A stretch of 64,000 nucleotides of DNA from NCBI RefSeq assembly GCF_003971255.1, contig NZ_CP034660.1, positions 1,612,001 to 1,676,000 of the forward strand, written 5' to 3'. Both the position numbers and the translations under genes were made by a program. The notes under the pieces were generated by a model that saw only the letters and a list, made by a program, of their open reading frames with translations, was not told where the DNA came from and did not search any database. This document shows, in pieces, positions 38,467 to 47,389 of the stretch (position 1 is its first letter; every line of letters begins with the position of its first letter). Source of the DNA: Colwellia sp. Arc7-635. GTDB lineage: Bacteria; Pseudomonadota; Gammaproteobacteria; Enterobacterales; Alteromonadaceae.

Positions 38467-38510
38467 AAACTGCCACTATGGCTATCAAAGAGCAATGTGG
38501 CAGTTTTTTT
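38467..38510 (+). terminator. strong terminator with no upstream gene
   Basis: AAACTGCCAC and GTGGCAGTTT pair perfectly around a 20-base loop and run into TTTTTTT on the plus strand. No plus-strand gene precedes it; it follows the truncated repeat by eight bases. Confidence 0.7.
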
Positions 38511-38614
38511 ATTTATTTCTTACAAGCTTTTTACTTGTTTTTAAGTCAATTTAGCTCGTGATTATACCAAATGTAATAAGTTATCGATCAATTTTAAACC
38601 GCCTTAAAATGATC

Positions 38615-38671
38615 AATTGTTTATTTCAATTGCTTATTTCAATTGCTTATTTCAATTGCTTATTTCAATTG
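38615..38671. repeat. 13-bp tandem repeat, four units plus part
   Basis: Units of AATTGCTTATTTC are repeated four times (the first with one change) plus a final partial unit, directly downstream of the DUF4396 gene. Confidence 0.85.
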
Positions 38672-38708
38672 GTATTAGTTGGCAAAGTAAATTAGCCGTT
38701 AAAGTGTT

Positions 38709-39137
38709 TTAATGACAAGACTTTCCATGTTTTTGTAAGCGCCAATAGTTATAAGGCCACGGCGTTAAAAAGCCAACAGTGAGTGATAAAAGCATAGCGC
38801 CCCAAGTTAATATGGCGCCACCCGTTACTACATAATCGGTAATGTTCATTGCTGTTTCCATAGCTAGCATGGAAATAAAGCTCATACCAAAGGCCGTTTT
38901 TAGAGCGTCCACAAAGCTAAACTTTGCACGATATAAAATAATAGTTTCTAGGATGATACTGCTCAATAAACCATTTATCATCGCAAATATCATTACTTGT
39001 AGAGTTGAAAGACTATGCTCGGTGTGCTGAAAGTAGGCAATGGTACTAAAATCGCCAATAGCACAACCGATCAAACACCATTTTGTGTTGTGCGCGCTTT
39101 TTAACCAGTTTTTTTTGTTATTCCATGTAATACTCAT
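38709..39137 (-). CDS. DUF4396 membrane protein
   Basis: A 142-residue membrane protein with four predicted helices. WCLIGCAIGDFSTIAYF near the N-terminus, the helix AFGMSFISMLAMETAMN, and the ending PYNYWRLQKHGKSCH match the DUF4396 family. The paired His/Cys residues at the C-terminus could bind metal, though the family has no proven function. The ATG at 39137 has TTGGAAATC before it; an upstream ATG at 39164 adds nine residues. It lies 90 bases after a small AraC regulator on the same strand, and may be its target. Confidence 0.72.
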   Translation of the reverse strand: MSITWNNKKNWLKSAHNTKWCLIGCAIGDFSTIAYFQHTEHSLSTLQVMIFAMINGLLSSIILETIILYRAKFSFVDALKTAFGMSFISMLAMETAMNITDYVVTGGAILTWGAMLLSLTVGFLTPWPYNYWRLQKHGKSCH

Positions 39138-39227
39138 ATCGATTTCCAAGGTTGTTAAATACATGGCTTATTTTACGGCATGCACCTTGTGCGACGATTA
39201 CATCATTTCTTGGCATTGTTATAGAAT

Positions 39228-39803
39228 TTACAACTTATCCAGTGGCGAGCGTAATTTCTCATTTTTTAAAGTACGAAAATAACCCGGTGTTAAACCTGTT
39301 ACTTTCTTAAACTGGCCACTTAAATGTGCGACGCTACTATAGCCGAGTTGAAAGGCTATCTCACTAATTGACATTTCGTTGTAAACTAAAAATTCTTTGG
39401 CTTTTTCGACACGTAAGCGAATGAAATATTGCTCAATAGTAATGCCTTCAACCTCTGAAAAAATATTGCTTAGGTAGTTATATTCTAGAGGGATAGTTGC
39501 GGTTATATGTTTTGACAGTGTGGTTTTATCAGGTTTCTCGACATGTTGTAAAAAATCTAAACAAGCGATTTTAATGTTTTCAATGAGTTTACTGGTTTTG
39601 TCATTAAGTAGCGAAAAACCCATGTCATTTAGCTGTTCTGCTAGTGATTTTTGTACCTCATCAGGCAATTGGGCACCATAGGTGTCATCAAAATCAATGA
39701 CACCTAGTTGCACAGAACTATATTGCAGGGCGTTGTTGTGCAAAATACTGATAACAGCTAATCGACAACGTTCGCAGACCATATTTTTAATGTATATTTT
39801 CAT
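39228..39803 (-). CDS. short AraC-family regulator with a CxxC N-terminal segment
   Basis: A 191-residue transcription factor. The C-terminal half (about residues 90-185) is a normal AraC double helix-turn-helix, including ISEIAFQLGYSSVAHLSGQFKKV and TGLTPGYFR. The N-terminal 90 residues are far shorter than the usual sensory domain and open with MKIYIKNMVCERCRLAV, a CxxC motif like that of heavy-metal-associated domains. Metal or thiol sensing is inferred. The gene lies just downstream of a 49-bp palindrome that may be its operator, and 90 bases upstream of the DUF4396 gene. Confidence 0.8.
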   Translation of the reverse strand: MKIYIKNMVCERCRLAVISILHNNALQYSSVQLGVIDFDDTYGAQLPDEVQKSLAEQLNDMGFSLLNDKTSKLIENIKIACLDFLQHVEKPDKTTLSKHITATIPLEYNYLSNIFSEVEGITIEQYFIRLRVEKAKEFLVYNEMSISEIAFQLGYSSVAHLSGQFKKVTGLTPGYFRTLKNEKLRSPLDKL

Positions 39804-39851
39804 TGTTGCTCGTTCTGATCTATTCAGGTTTATGTCGACTATCTTACAGGC

Positions 39852-39900
39852 AATATCGACTTAATCTATCAATTTTAAATCGATAAATTAAGTCGATATT
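39852..39900. promoter_or_regulatory. 49-bp near-perfect palindrome upstream of the AraC gene
   Basis: Arms AATATCGACTTAAT and ATTAAGTCGATATT are exact complements, and pairing continues inward through TATC/GATA and ATTT/AAAT, so 22 of 24 opposed bases pair around position 39876. It begins 49 bases upstream of the AraC start codon. It could be an operator, a cruciform or a transcript hairpin. Confidence 0.75.
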
Positions 39901-40231
39901 AAAACCGGTATCATAGCGGATATATAAATCATCACAGTAACTATAATTGCTACATTAAATGAATTTTTCGTCACTACCTTAACGCTAACTCGTTGGGAAT
40001 TAAAATAAAATAGCCTTGATCTTCAAAAATATTATGTCGCTAAGCTTGGTAATTAATTATCAGGTTTTACTCAAGAAATTACGGATGTTTTATTTGTTAA
40101 TGTTAACCGAATAATTTATTTGCAGCACCTCGGTACTTTTATCTTTTTATAGCTATGATAGGATTAGCAGAGTCGTTGGTATTTTACTGAAGGCCAACTC
40201 CCGTTTTTTCTGAAGTTAATTAAGGAGATTC

Positions 40232-41584
40232 ATGCGTAGCAATCATGCTAACAATGTATTACAACGTGGTTTAGAAAATATCAAGCCACCACTTTCTAGT
40301 TTTATTCGTGCCCAAACTACCGCTAGCTTTTTTCTTTTAGTATCAACAATTGTCGCTTTATGGTGGGCAAATTCTATTTATGCCGCGACTTATGTCAACT
40401 TAGTACACACTCCTATTGGTTTATTTTTTGGCGATTTCGAATTCAAAGCGTCACTTAAACACATTATTAATGATGGTTTGATGGTGATATTTTTCTTTTT
40501 ACTTGGGCTAGAAATCAAGCGTGAAGTATTAGTGGGCGATCTCGCTCAACCAGAAAATCGTCGTATGCTCATACTTTGTGCCTTAGGCGGTATGATTTGT
40601 CCCGCGCTAATTTATTCAATGTTCAACTGGTCACTTGATTCTCAAATAGGTTGGGGCATACCTATGGCCACCGACACCGCTTTTGCCCTTGGTGTACTGA
40701 CCATTGTTCGGAAACACATTCCCGCTAGTTTATTAGCTTTTATTGTTGGCCTCGCTATTGTTGACGATATTGGCGCGATATTAGTTATTGCCATATTTTA
40801 TACTGAGCAAATATCGGTCTGGTACTTATCTGGTGCCTTCGCACTCATTTCGTTTTTAGCTTTAGCAAACTATGCCGGTGTAAGACAGCCAATTTTTTAT
40901 ATTATTGTCAGTGTGATAACTTGGCTGATGATGCTTGAATCGGGTGTTCATCCAACGGTTGCTGGTGTGGCAATTGCCTTAACAGTACCTGCTCGGCCTA
41001 AGTTAGCGGCGGACAAGTTACTTAACAAGGCAAAATCAAAAATTAACACCATGCAGAATAAAGCGGAAGACGTTGATGTGCTTGGGAGTAGAAAAGATCA
41101 TGACATGGTGCTTGAAGTACGCGATGTTGCTGAGCGGGCAAGTACACCTCTACGCCGCTGGGAAGATGCCTTGGAACTACCTGTCGCCTTATTTATTTTA
41201 CCTTTGTTTGCGCTGATAAATGCAGGGGTGGTGTTTAGCTTTGCGTCATTACTTGATAGTGTTCAACACCCAATTGGTTTAGGGATTATTTCAGCTTTAG
41301 TGCTAGGGAAATTTATTGGTATTACTAGTGCTTGTTGGCTAAGCCTTAAGTTTAAATGGGGGAAATTACCTAATAGTGTTAACTTTCAACATATTATAGG
41401 CGCATCATTGATAACCGGTATTGGTTTTACCATGTCGACCTTTATAGCAACTTTAGGTTTTGCTGGGCAAGCTGAGCAGTTGCAATATGCTAAAACTGCG
41501 ATATTAATTGCTTCAATTATCGCAGCGGTGTTAGGTGTTTCTTATTTGAGAGTTATTGCCATTAAATCGGATGTTAAGCAATAG
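40232..41584 (+). CDS. nhaA: Na+/H+ antiporter NhaA
   Basis: Inner-membrane antiporter exchanging sodium for protons. About twelve helices are visible, with PMATDTAFALGVLTI and the paired aspartates in LAIVDDIGAILVIAIFYT that form the ion-binding site, plus HPTVAGVAIALTVPAR. The length of 450 residues is longer than E. coli NhaA (388), mainly from a hydrophilic loop at about residues 258-300 (KAKSKINTMQNKAEDV). GGAG precedes the ATG. Confidence 0.93.
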   Translation: MRSNHANNVLQRGLENIKPPLSSFIRAQTTASFFLLVSTIVALWWANSIYAATYVNLVHTPIGLFFGDFEFKASLKHIINDGLMVIFFFLLGLEIKREVLVGDLAQPENRRMLILCALGGMICPALIYSMFNWSLDSQIGWGIPMATDTAFALGVLTIVRKHIPASLLAFIVGLAIVDDIGAILVIAIFYTEQISVWYLSGAFALISFLALANYAGVRQPIFYIIVSVITWLMMLESGVHPTVAGVAIALTVPARPKLAADKLLNKAKSKINTMQNKAEDVDVLGSRKDHDMVLEVRDVAERASTPLRRWEDALELPVALFILPLFALINAGVVFSFASLLDSVQHPIGLGIISALVLGKFIGITSACWLSLKFKWGKLPNSVNFQHIIGASLITGIGFTMSTFIATLGFAGQAEQLQYAKTAILIASIIAAVLGVSYLRVIAIKSDVKQ

Positions 41585-41603
41585 ATTAACTACGAATGTT
41601 GCG

Positions 41604-41636
41604 AGCCTGTCTAATTGAAAGTTAGACAGGCTTTTG
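41604..41636 (+). terminator. terminator of nhaA
   Basis: An 11-base-pair stem AGCCTGTCTAA / TTAGACAGGCT with a seven-base loop is followed by TTTGG and then TTTTT. It lies 20 bases after the nhaA stop. Confidence 0.85.
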
Positions 41637-41839
41637 GTCTTTTTACATTTGTTTTTTACTAATATGCCTAGTCATTTAAATTTTTGGCAAGGTGGTTGAC
41701 GATTAAAAATAATGTTAAGCATAGTCTGTATTTCGTTAATTTTTAGCACTTCGTATGGTTCTCGGTATTTATTGCGCTATTCCACCACTCGCTATAAGCA
41801 TGTGTTCGTATGTTGTTGATCTCCTTAGAGCCGTTATTA

Positions 41840-43699
41840 CTATTTGCTACTAAGGTACTCATGCAATTTAGTCATGACTTTTGAACCAGCAATTGGCATC
41901 TGAGGAAATAATTCTCTTAAATTCCTCGCCTTTTGCATTGCTGAAACGGTAACTGGTGCGGTATTTCTTTTCAGGCAACCACTCCATTCTTTACCAAAAA
42001 TGTACTCAATAATAAAATTAAACTTAGTGCTAGCATGAGCTGAAATTAATTGTTTAGGTTTAATAAGGCCGAAAACTTGCTCGTAAACCGACACTAGCGC
42101 CTGCTCTTGATTGCGTTTTGTATCAGCGATTAAACTTTTTGTTGCTACAGCTGTTTTAAGTGTTTTAGGTGAATGTTGTTGTTTTATCGACGCTGAAAGG
42201 TCTTTGCAAGGTTGATAAATTGTTGCTCCAATCACATGAGCTAAAGGTCCTGGTGTATTCGATAGCCCTTCATCGACAGAGGTTAGGATTATGCTTGGTG
42301 CTCCCGTGCTTTTGTGCTTTGCTATTGTTGCAATTAGCGGTTGAGCAGGTGCGCCTTTAAGTTTGACAGTCTCGAATAACGTTGCATTAACGCTTGAGCC
42401 CGTGGGAATGTTTTGGGCTAGTCGTTCGAAATTTCCTTTTGGACACACAACTTCTACCGTCATAGCCCGACAAATGAGAAGGGTTTCGAGAAATCCGCTG
42501 TCGCTGGCTAAGTCATAACTGACAGGTAACTGAAACTGGTAGCCTTGAAAGCTATTCTGCGCCTTATTCATGGCGGCTTGTTTAAGTGGGCTTTCATAGT
42601 ACCAACCTGATGAATTTTCCCATGAAAACGCAGTTGCTTTGATGGTTATTTCTGCAAGCCCATGATAGGTAATATTTATTAATGCCTCATCACCTGTACC
42701 GTCGTGTAATAACAGTGCCTTAGGCACACCTGATTTCTGCTCTAATGTTAGAAACGATGTTGGAACATGCATGCTTTTTGCACCACGCACAGATACGATA
42801 GCATCACTTCGGGTAGATTGTTGAGCAGATAACGTAACTTTCATGGTGGTTTTTGAGGCTAATTGCACTCTTATATCATTTACTGAAGGTGAAACCTTAA
42901 AGCTATGCCGGACAGCGTTGATACCGTCGTGAGCTACGACTTGCATACCACTTTCATTTGATAACTCAGGTGAATGCGTGTTATCAGCAGCGTTACGTAT
43001 TGATGTTGATTTATTCCACAGATCATCAATCTTTAGTGTCCACATTTTTTCATAGGCGAACATTTTTTTCATCGGTTCTAGCATTAGTTTATAAGTGTTT
43101 TTAGGCGCTTTAATAAATAATGCATCTAAGTTTGTTTCACGGAGTTCTGCAGCACACAATGGTGTAAGTCCAGCCGCTTGACGTCCGCTCCATTGAAATC
43201 CTATAAGATATTCTACTATGTAAGTTAAACCATTAATGGCTTCTAAGCCTAATGCTGCGGCAGCAGCCTTTTTCTCTAAGGGATCAATAGTTTTGAATAT
43301 TGTGAAGTAGCCGCTGATAATATCGTTTTGATAGCGACTAGAGTCAGCGAGAAGTGAGTCTATTGTTGCTCGGTCTTCATCAGTCCAAAGGTAAGCTGTT
43401 GCACTGATAACATTGTAATACCAAGTTGTTAGACCCGGCGTTAATGATATGAAGTTTTGCTCAGAAGTTGCTATGTGATTTAAAAAATTCCATGTAGCAG
43501 CATTGAATGTACCAAGTTGGTTCCATTGCCATGGAAACTTGTCCAGCCCAGAGCTTATGATAGGAGTATATTTTTTAGATTTTTGTAAACGAGGAGTGGC
43601 ACTTTTCAATATTGTACTTAAGCCACTTTGAGCCTTAGGCATTGATAAGTTCAATGCTGATATCAAGTCCTTTTTTAGTGCGTGGTAGTGATCTTGCAT
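41840..43699 (-). CDS. unknown 619-residue protein, paralogue of the next gene, with an internal repeat
   Basis: I do not recognise a known family. No signal peptide or membrane helix is visible. Residues about 56-137 (WQWNQLGTFNAATWNFLN...) align with 46-130 of the neighbouring protein. A module of about 90 residues (about 124-213, with YIVEYLIGFQWSG and NLDALFIKAP) recurs at the C-terminus (about 530-616, FIIEYIFGKEWSG and NLRELFPQMP). The middle (about 270-500) looks beta-rich and shares SGWYYESPL and LLICRAMTVEVV with the paralogue. It lies 98 bases after the neighbour's stop, so the two are probably one operon. The function is unknown. Confidence 0.75.
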   Translation of the reverse strand: MQDHYHALKKDLISALNLSMPKAQSGLSTILKSATPRLQKSKKYTPIISSGLDKFPWQWNQLGTFNAATWNFLNHIATSEQNFISLTPGLTTWYYNVISATAYLWTDEDRATIDSLLADSSRYQNDIISGYFTIFKTIDPLEKKAAAAALGLEAINGLTYIVEYLIGFQWSGRQAAGLTPLCAAELRETNLDALFIKAPKNTYKLMLEPMKKMFAYEKMWTLKIDDLWNKSTSIRNAADNTHSPELSNESGMQVVAHDGINAVRHSFKVSPSVNDIRVQLASKTTMKVTLSAQQSTRSDAIVSVRGAKSMHVPTSFLTLEQKSGVPKALLLHDGTGDEALINITYHGLAEITIKATAFSWENSSGWYYESPLKQAAMNKAQNSFQGYQFQLPVSYDLASDSGFLETLLICRAMTVEVVCPKGNFERLAQNIPTGSSVNATLFETVKLKGAPAQPLIATIAKHKSTGAPSIILTSVDEGLSNTPGPLAHVIGATIYQPCKDLSASIKQQHSPKTLKTAVATKSLIADTKRNQEQALVSVYEQVFGLIKPKQLISAHASTKFNFIIEYIFGKEWSGCLKRNTAPVTVSAMQKARNLRELFPQMPIAGSKVMTKLHEYLSSK

Positions 43700-43797
43700 T
43701 TACGGATCTCGTTTGTATTTATCCTTAAAATGATACTTTAGCTTAATAAAGTCACTCAACAATCGATTTCCCGTTGAGTGACTATTAAACTGCTAGG

Positions 43798-45237
43798 TTA
43801 TTTAGCACCAGGCCATGCGCAGTCTGCACCTATAACATAGGCTTGTGAGGTCATTAGATTGCCAGGAATAACCGATGGCGGTGGTGTCATTGTTACCGTA
43901 ACAGTACCTGCAGTCGAATCATATTTGTATTTCGAGCTGCTATAGGACTGAGAGCCTCCGCCTAATGGTATGCCTAGAAAGTTAACTCCCCAGTGCGTTT
44001 CTTCAGAAAAATGCGAAGAAAACGAACTTTCAGTGGCGTTATGGAATACCATTTCGATTGTTGGCATATCACAAATAGCCAAAACATTAAGTACACCCAA
44101 GTCACCATTTTCTTTAAAATTGTAATGTTGTAGTGTCGTAAAGCCCATGCCACTTTTACCTGGCGTATGATTTGCGGCATCATTGATCAATTTCGGATTC
44201 CACCAACCCGTTCCATCTCCCACGTTATATGCACTACCTGATAGGCTTGGTGTAAACTTAGTAACACCATTATATTTAAGCTTGAGGGTAACTTGTGTAA
44301 CCTCTTGGTCGAATGAAAATGAGTTGTAACTTGTACTGCCACCAACACTGAGACCGAACCAGCCAATTGACCCTGAAACACCCGCATTACCATTAACAGA
44401 AACACTGACTGTTTTTTGATCCACTTTAGTAACAACCATCGCTATTTCAAAACCCTGCGTGCCGCCAAGTGCATTTTGAATGGTACTTGTTGGTTCGACT
44501 ATTTTCAGCGTTGGCAAAATACTGGCTGTACCATTAACATCAGCAGCTGACATCCAACTAGGTTTTACTTGAGCAGGAGTCGGGCTAAGGTTAAGTGCAC
44601 ACTGTTTGACTTGCGCGTTTTGTGAGTTAATCGCATTTTGAACCGTTTCAGCAGAAGACGTTTCTGATAAGTAGGTCATAAAGTCACTGATTAATTTACC
44701 AGATCCCATTGGCGCATTAGGTATTAGTGACGTTGGATTGGTCGAGGCTCTAAATGTCGCTAACGAGAGCGTACTTTCACCCCATGACATTATTTGACTT
44801 GTGACGTAAATCAATTTCGCTGTTGGTGTAGCGCTATTTGCTGGCGGAATAGCACCAAACATTGATGTATAATCGCCTACAACAGTATTTAGTATTCCTT
44901 GGGCTTTTAGATTCGCGGCATTTAGAGCTGATTGATCTGCGTCTGTCAGCTTGTAGGACATTGCCAGATATAGGTTAAACAGTGCGGTATTTAGTGCTGC
45001 ACCATCCGTTGTCTGTAAATATCCATCTGCGTTGAATTGCATAACATTGTTAAATTGGTTCCAAGTATCAGTGTTAAAGATAGCTGCGTTGTTCCAGTAC
45101 CAGAACAAATCACCCATCCCTGCACTATCTACAGGTGTCCATTTTTGTATATTGAGTGCTTGTTTTACAGGGCCATCGGCTTTTGCTGCTAAGCCGGCAT
45201 AGTATGCTTGTTTAATTGGTGCTATATCTTGAGTCAT
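43798..45237 (-). CDS. unknown 479-residue protein, paralogue of the downstream gene
   Basis: No known family recognised. The N-terminal part (about residues 30-190) is predicted helical and has FWYWNNAAIFNTDTWNQFNN, followed by the shared module ending NPTSLIPNAPMGSGKLISDF. The C-terminal part is Gly/Ser/Thr-rich and probably beta (NAGVSGSIGWFGLSVGGS), ending VIGADCAWPGAK. There is no signal peptide and only three Cys. The ATG at 45237 is chosen because AAGGA lies seven bases before it; an ATG five codons upstream (45252) has no such site. It is the first gene of the two-gene set. Confidence 0.75.
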   Translation of the reverse strand: MTQDIAPIKQAYYAGLAAKADGPVKQALNIQKWTPVDSAGMGDLFWYWNNAAIFNTDTWNQFNNVMQFNADGYLQTTDGAALNTALFNLYLAMSYKLTDADQSALNAANLKAQGILNTVVGDYTSMFGAIPPANSATPTAKLIYVTSQIMSWGESTLSLATFRASTNPTSLIPNAPMGSGKLISDFMTYLSETSSAETVQNAINSQNAQVKQCALNLSPTPAQVKPSWMSAADVNGTASILPTLKIVEPTSTIQNALGGTQGFEIAMVVTKVDQKTVSVSVNGNAGVSGSIGWFGLSVGGSTSYNSFSFDQEVTQVTLKLKYNGVTKFTPSLSGSAYNVGDGTGWWNPKLINDAANHTPGKSGMGFTTLQHYNFKENGDLGVLNVLAICDMPTIEMVFHNATESSFSSHFSEETHWGVNFLGIPLGGGSQSYSSSKYKYDSTAGTVTVTMTPPPSVIPGNLMTSQAYVIGADCAWPGAK

Positions 45238-45252
45238 TTTAAAATCCTTCAT

Positions 45253-45571
45253 TGTTAATAAGCTAAAAATCAGGTTTATTTTGCTTCAGTGATTACTGCA
45301 TCCACGCTTTAAAACTAATGTAAGAAATGAAAATAAAACATTACCCAATATTACCGTTTGGTTTGAAAAAATAGTGGCATTGATTTTGTCAGCTTTGATC
45401 GATGTAGACGGTTTGAATGGTGAGGTAAGCGAATTTAATTGCACCTAAATTTATGACTTATTAGTCTGAATTTTTAGACCATCAATAATAACTTCTTATG
45501 GTAAATACATGCTTTGGACATAATATTGAAAAGTTAATAAATATCTTGTATTAAGTCTTGAAATTAAGTTT
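45253..45571. other. 319-bp intergenic region, nothing recognised
   Basis: AT-rich DNA upstream of the paralogue pair; it presumably carries their promoter. No repeat, hairpin with U-tract or open frame stood out. Confidence 0.4.
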
Positions 45572-45867
45572 TTAAATGCCAAAATCACACCGTGAGAATG
45601 CTTTTAAAACTATTATATTATGATGAGGTGTAGTTCTAGAGTGGGCGTTAAAATATTCACTGAAATCATTAAAGTTAAGCAAGGCTCTTGCATCAATAAA
45701 CGCTGACTTATCTCCATCAAAGGTAATGTTTTCATCTATTCCCATGTTGTAGTCGGACCGAGAGCTTCCGGTTTTGACCAACCTTGAGGAAGGGTGTCTT
45801 TTGCTAATGTTGTCAGAGAACTTACTGCTAATGTACTTACTAGTATGGCTACGTAAAATACTTTCAT
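45572..45867 (-). pseudogene. frameshifted, truncated secreted-protein gene
   Basis: From ATG 45867 (GGGAAG upstream) the frame encodes a clear signal peptide (ILVSTLAVSSLTTLAKDTLP) and QGWSK, then runs out of frame to a TAG at about 45738. The neighbouring frame continues KTGSSRSDYNMGIDENITF and DGDKSAFIDA. Adding one T near 45776 would give 'GWFKTGSSRSDYNMGID', a pattern seen in small secreted proteins. The sequence also ends abruptly at 45572, shorter than such domains usually run, so it is a decayed relic. The frame from 45874 alone (100 residues) lacks the signal peptide. Confidence 0.6.
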
Positions 45868-46119
45868 TCGTCAACTTCCCATGTCTATGTTATGTCAACA
45901 TATAAGCTAGTAGTTCGCTTTTTGACCTACTAGCCCGCTCACTAAGCGCCTTATAGCAAATGTAATGCTTTGTGCCTTATTTTGAAAAGTAAATATTATT
46001 AAAAACATAAAGGTTTCTGATTGTTAAAAAAAAATAATACAGTTAGAGTGTTTTGATTAAAAATAAGGTAAAAACGAGTAACTCTAAGGACTCGTTATAA
46101 ATACAAGGACGTTCTAGTT

Positions 46120-46593
46120 ATGAGAAGTAATATTGCTATATTAATCACTGCACTTATTGTCGGAGGCTGTGCTTCAACCAGTGTGGATAATGAGTATTCT
46201 GACTTATCAGTTACGGATAATGAATTAAAATCTTCAAAATGGAGTCAGTTAAATCGATTTCCTGCTAGGTACCCAATCAAGGCAGCGATGAAATCAATTG
46301 AAGGCTGCGCAACGATTGAATATGTAATAACACCACAAAATGAAATTAAAGACGTAAATGTCATTACTTCAACAAATACTCTTTTTGCCAAAGCCGCTAC
46401 AAATGTCATTAAAAATTGGCAGTGGGCAGCATTACCTAAAAGTATTCTTACTCAGCCTGTGAAAACGCAAACACGATTTGATTTCTGTTTTGACAAACCA
46501 AATCAACCTTGTGCCCTTATTACTCCAAAGTATTCTTGCCCAAGCAAAGATGTCATATATTCTACTGGTATGGGCGTAAAGGTTAGTGGTTAA
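46120..46593 (+). CDS. lipoprotein with a TonB C-terminal-like domain
   Basis: A 157-residue protein with lipoprotein signal and lipobox VGGC (Cys17). Residues about 50-125 (RYPIKAAMKSIEGCATIEYVI, then VKNW-type NVIKNWQWAAL) match the TonB C-terminal fold in secreted, non-energy-transducing proteins. Four further Cys near the C-terminus could form disulfides. There is no transport gene beside it, so its partner is unknown. Confidence 0.7.
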   Translation: MRSNIAILITALIVGGCASTSVDNEYSDLSVTDNELKSSKWSQLNRFPARYPIKAAMKSIEGCATIEYVITPQNEIKDVNVITSTNTLFAKAATNVIKNWQWAALPKSILTQPVKTQTRFDFCFDKPNQPCALITPKYSCPSKDVIYSTGMGVKVSG

Positions 46594-46844
46594 TATCTTT
46601 ATAACAAATAACTATGGCGCCAATAGTAACCCCACACTTTTGGCTTTTTCCACATAACTCGGCCTTTTTATGAGCTTGAAAACATTCTCATACTTTTTTA
46701 AATTTATAATAACTTACCCATAAGCTAAAGATGGTAAAAAATACCAAGATTTGTTATTAATATGTTAATTGAGTAAGGTCGGATTTTTTCGTAAACGAGA
46801 AAATTTCTGCTATTAACACCTATCGGCTGGAGAAGTTTAAATAC

Positions 46845-47150
46845 ATGGATAGTTTTATTTCATTAAGTATTATTTTTTTACTTTTTTTTATTCAAATCAA
46901 ACTGTTTAAAGATATGTGTAAATACTTAGCTTCGACTTACTCGGAAGAATGGGAAAAGTTATCTGAAAGTTCTATGGGTGGGTCCAAGTGGTCAGTGGTT
47001 AATGCTAATCTTTCAGAGTCGCTCAATAATGGTTTTTTCTCTACGATTTCTGATGATAAAGTTACAAACTTTTTGATGGTTAGAAAATATATTATGTATG
47101 TAATGGCTGGTATTATTCTTCTGCAATTTGTGATGGCATATTTAAAGTAA
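46845..47150 (+). CDS. unknown 101-residue membrane protein
   Basis: One helix at the N-terminus (about residues 4-20) and one at the C-terminus (about 80-98) flank a hydrophilic middle (SEEWEKLSESSMGGSKWSV). The layout recalls UspB-type proteins, but no diagnostic motif was seen. CTGGAG precedes the ATG at 18 bases, a little far. It belongs to a run of small unlinked genes in the accessory region. Confidence 0.5.
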   Translation: MDSFISLSIIFLLFFIQIKLFKDMCKYLASTYSEEWEKLSESSMGGSKWSVVNANLSESLNNGFFSTISDDKVTNFLMVRKYIMYVMAGIILLQFVMAYLK

Positions 47151-47389
47151 TGAGACTTACTTCTGGCAGAATAAATTCAGTTTTATCGTCATCCGTATTT
47201 TTGATAGTGATATTTGATTGTGCTTCTTTCTGTCTTTTTACTCAAATCAAAACCAGAATATTAACCAAGTTTATAAATAGACAAGTTTTTGTTTTAAATA
47301 TAAATTAAGTGAATTTAAACGATTTCTCTGTAAATCAAGAACTGTAACACCCAATGAGTTTTTCATTGTAATTATAAAAAGGAAATAGT

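Larger units (their letters stand above)
37901..38708. other. 808-bp intergenic region with repeat remnant, orphan terminator and tandem array
   Basis: The stretch holds no convincing open frame. It contains a truncated copy of the MITE-like element (38353-38458), a strong plus-strand terminator (38467-38510) with no gene upstream of it, and a 13-bp tandem array (38615-38671). Confidence 0.5.

Noticed and set aside
39682-39864. Plus-strand open frame opposite the AraC regulator
   Set aside because: It is a shadow of the regulator gene and runs into the palindrome without motif or ribosome binding site.
45572-45874. Intact 100-residue gene in one frame
   Set aside because: The signal peptide and ribosome binding site are in the adjacent frame, and the joined reading makes better sense as a frameshifted relic.
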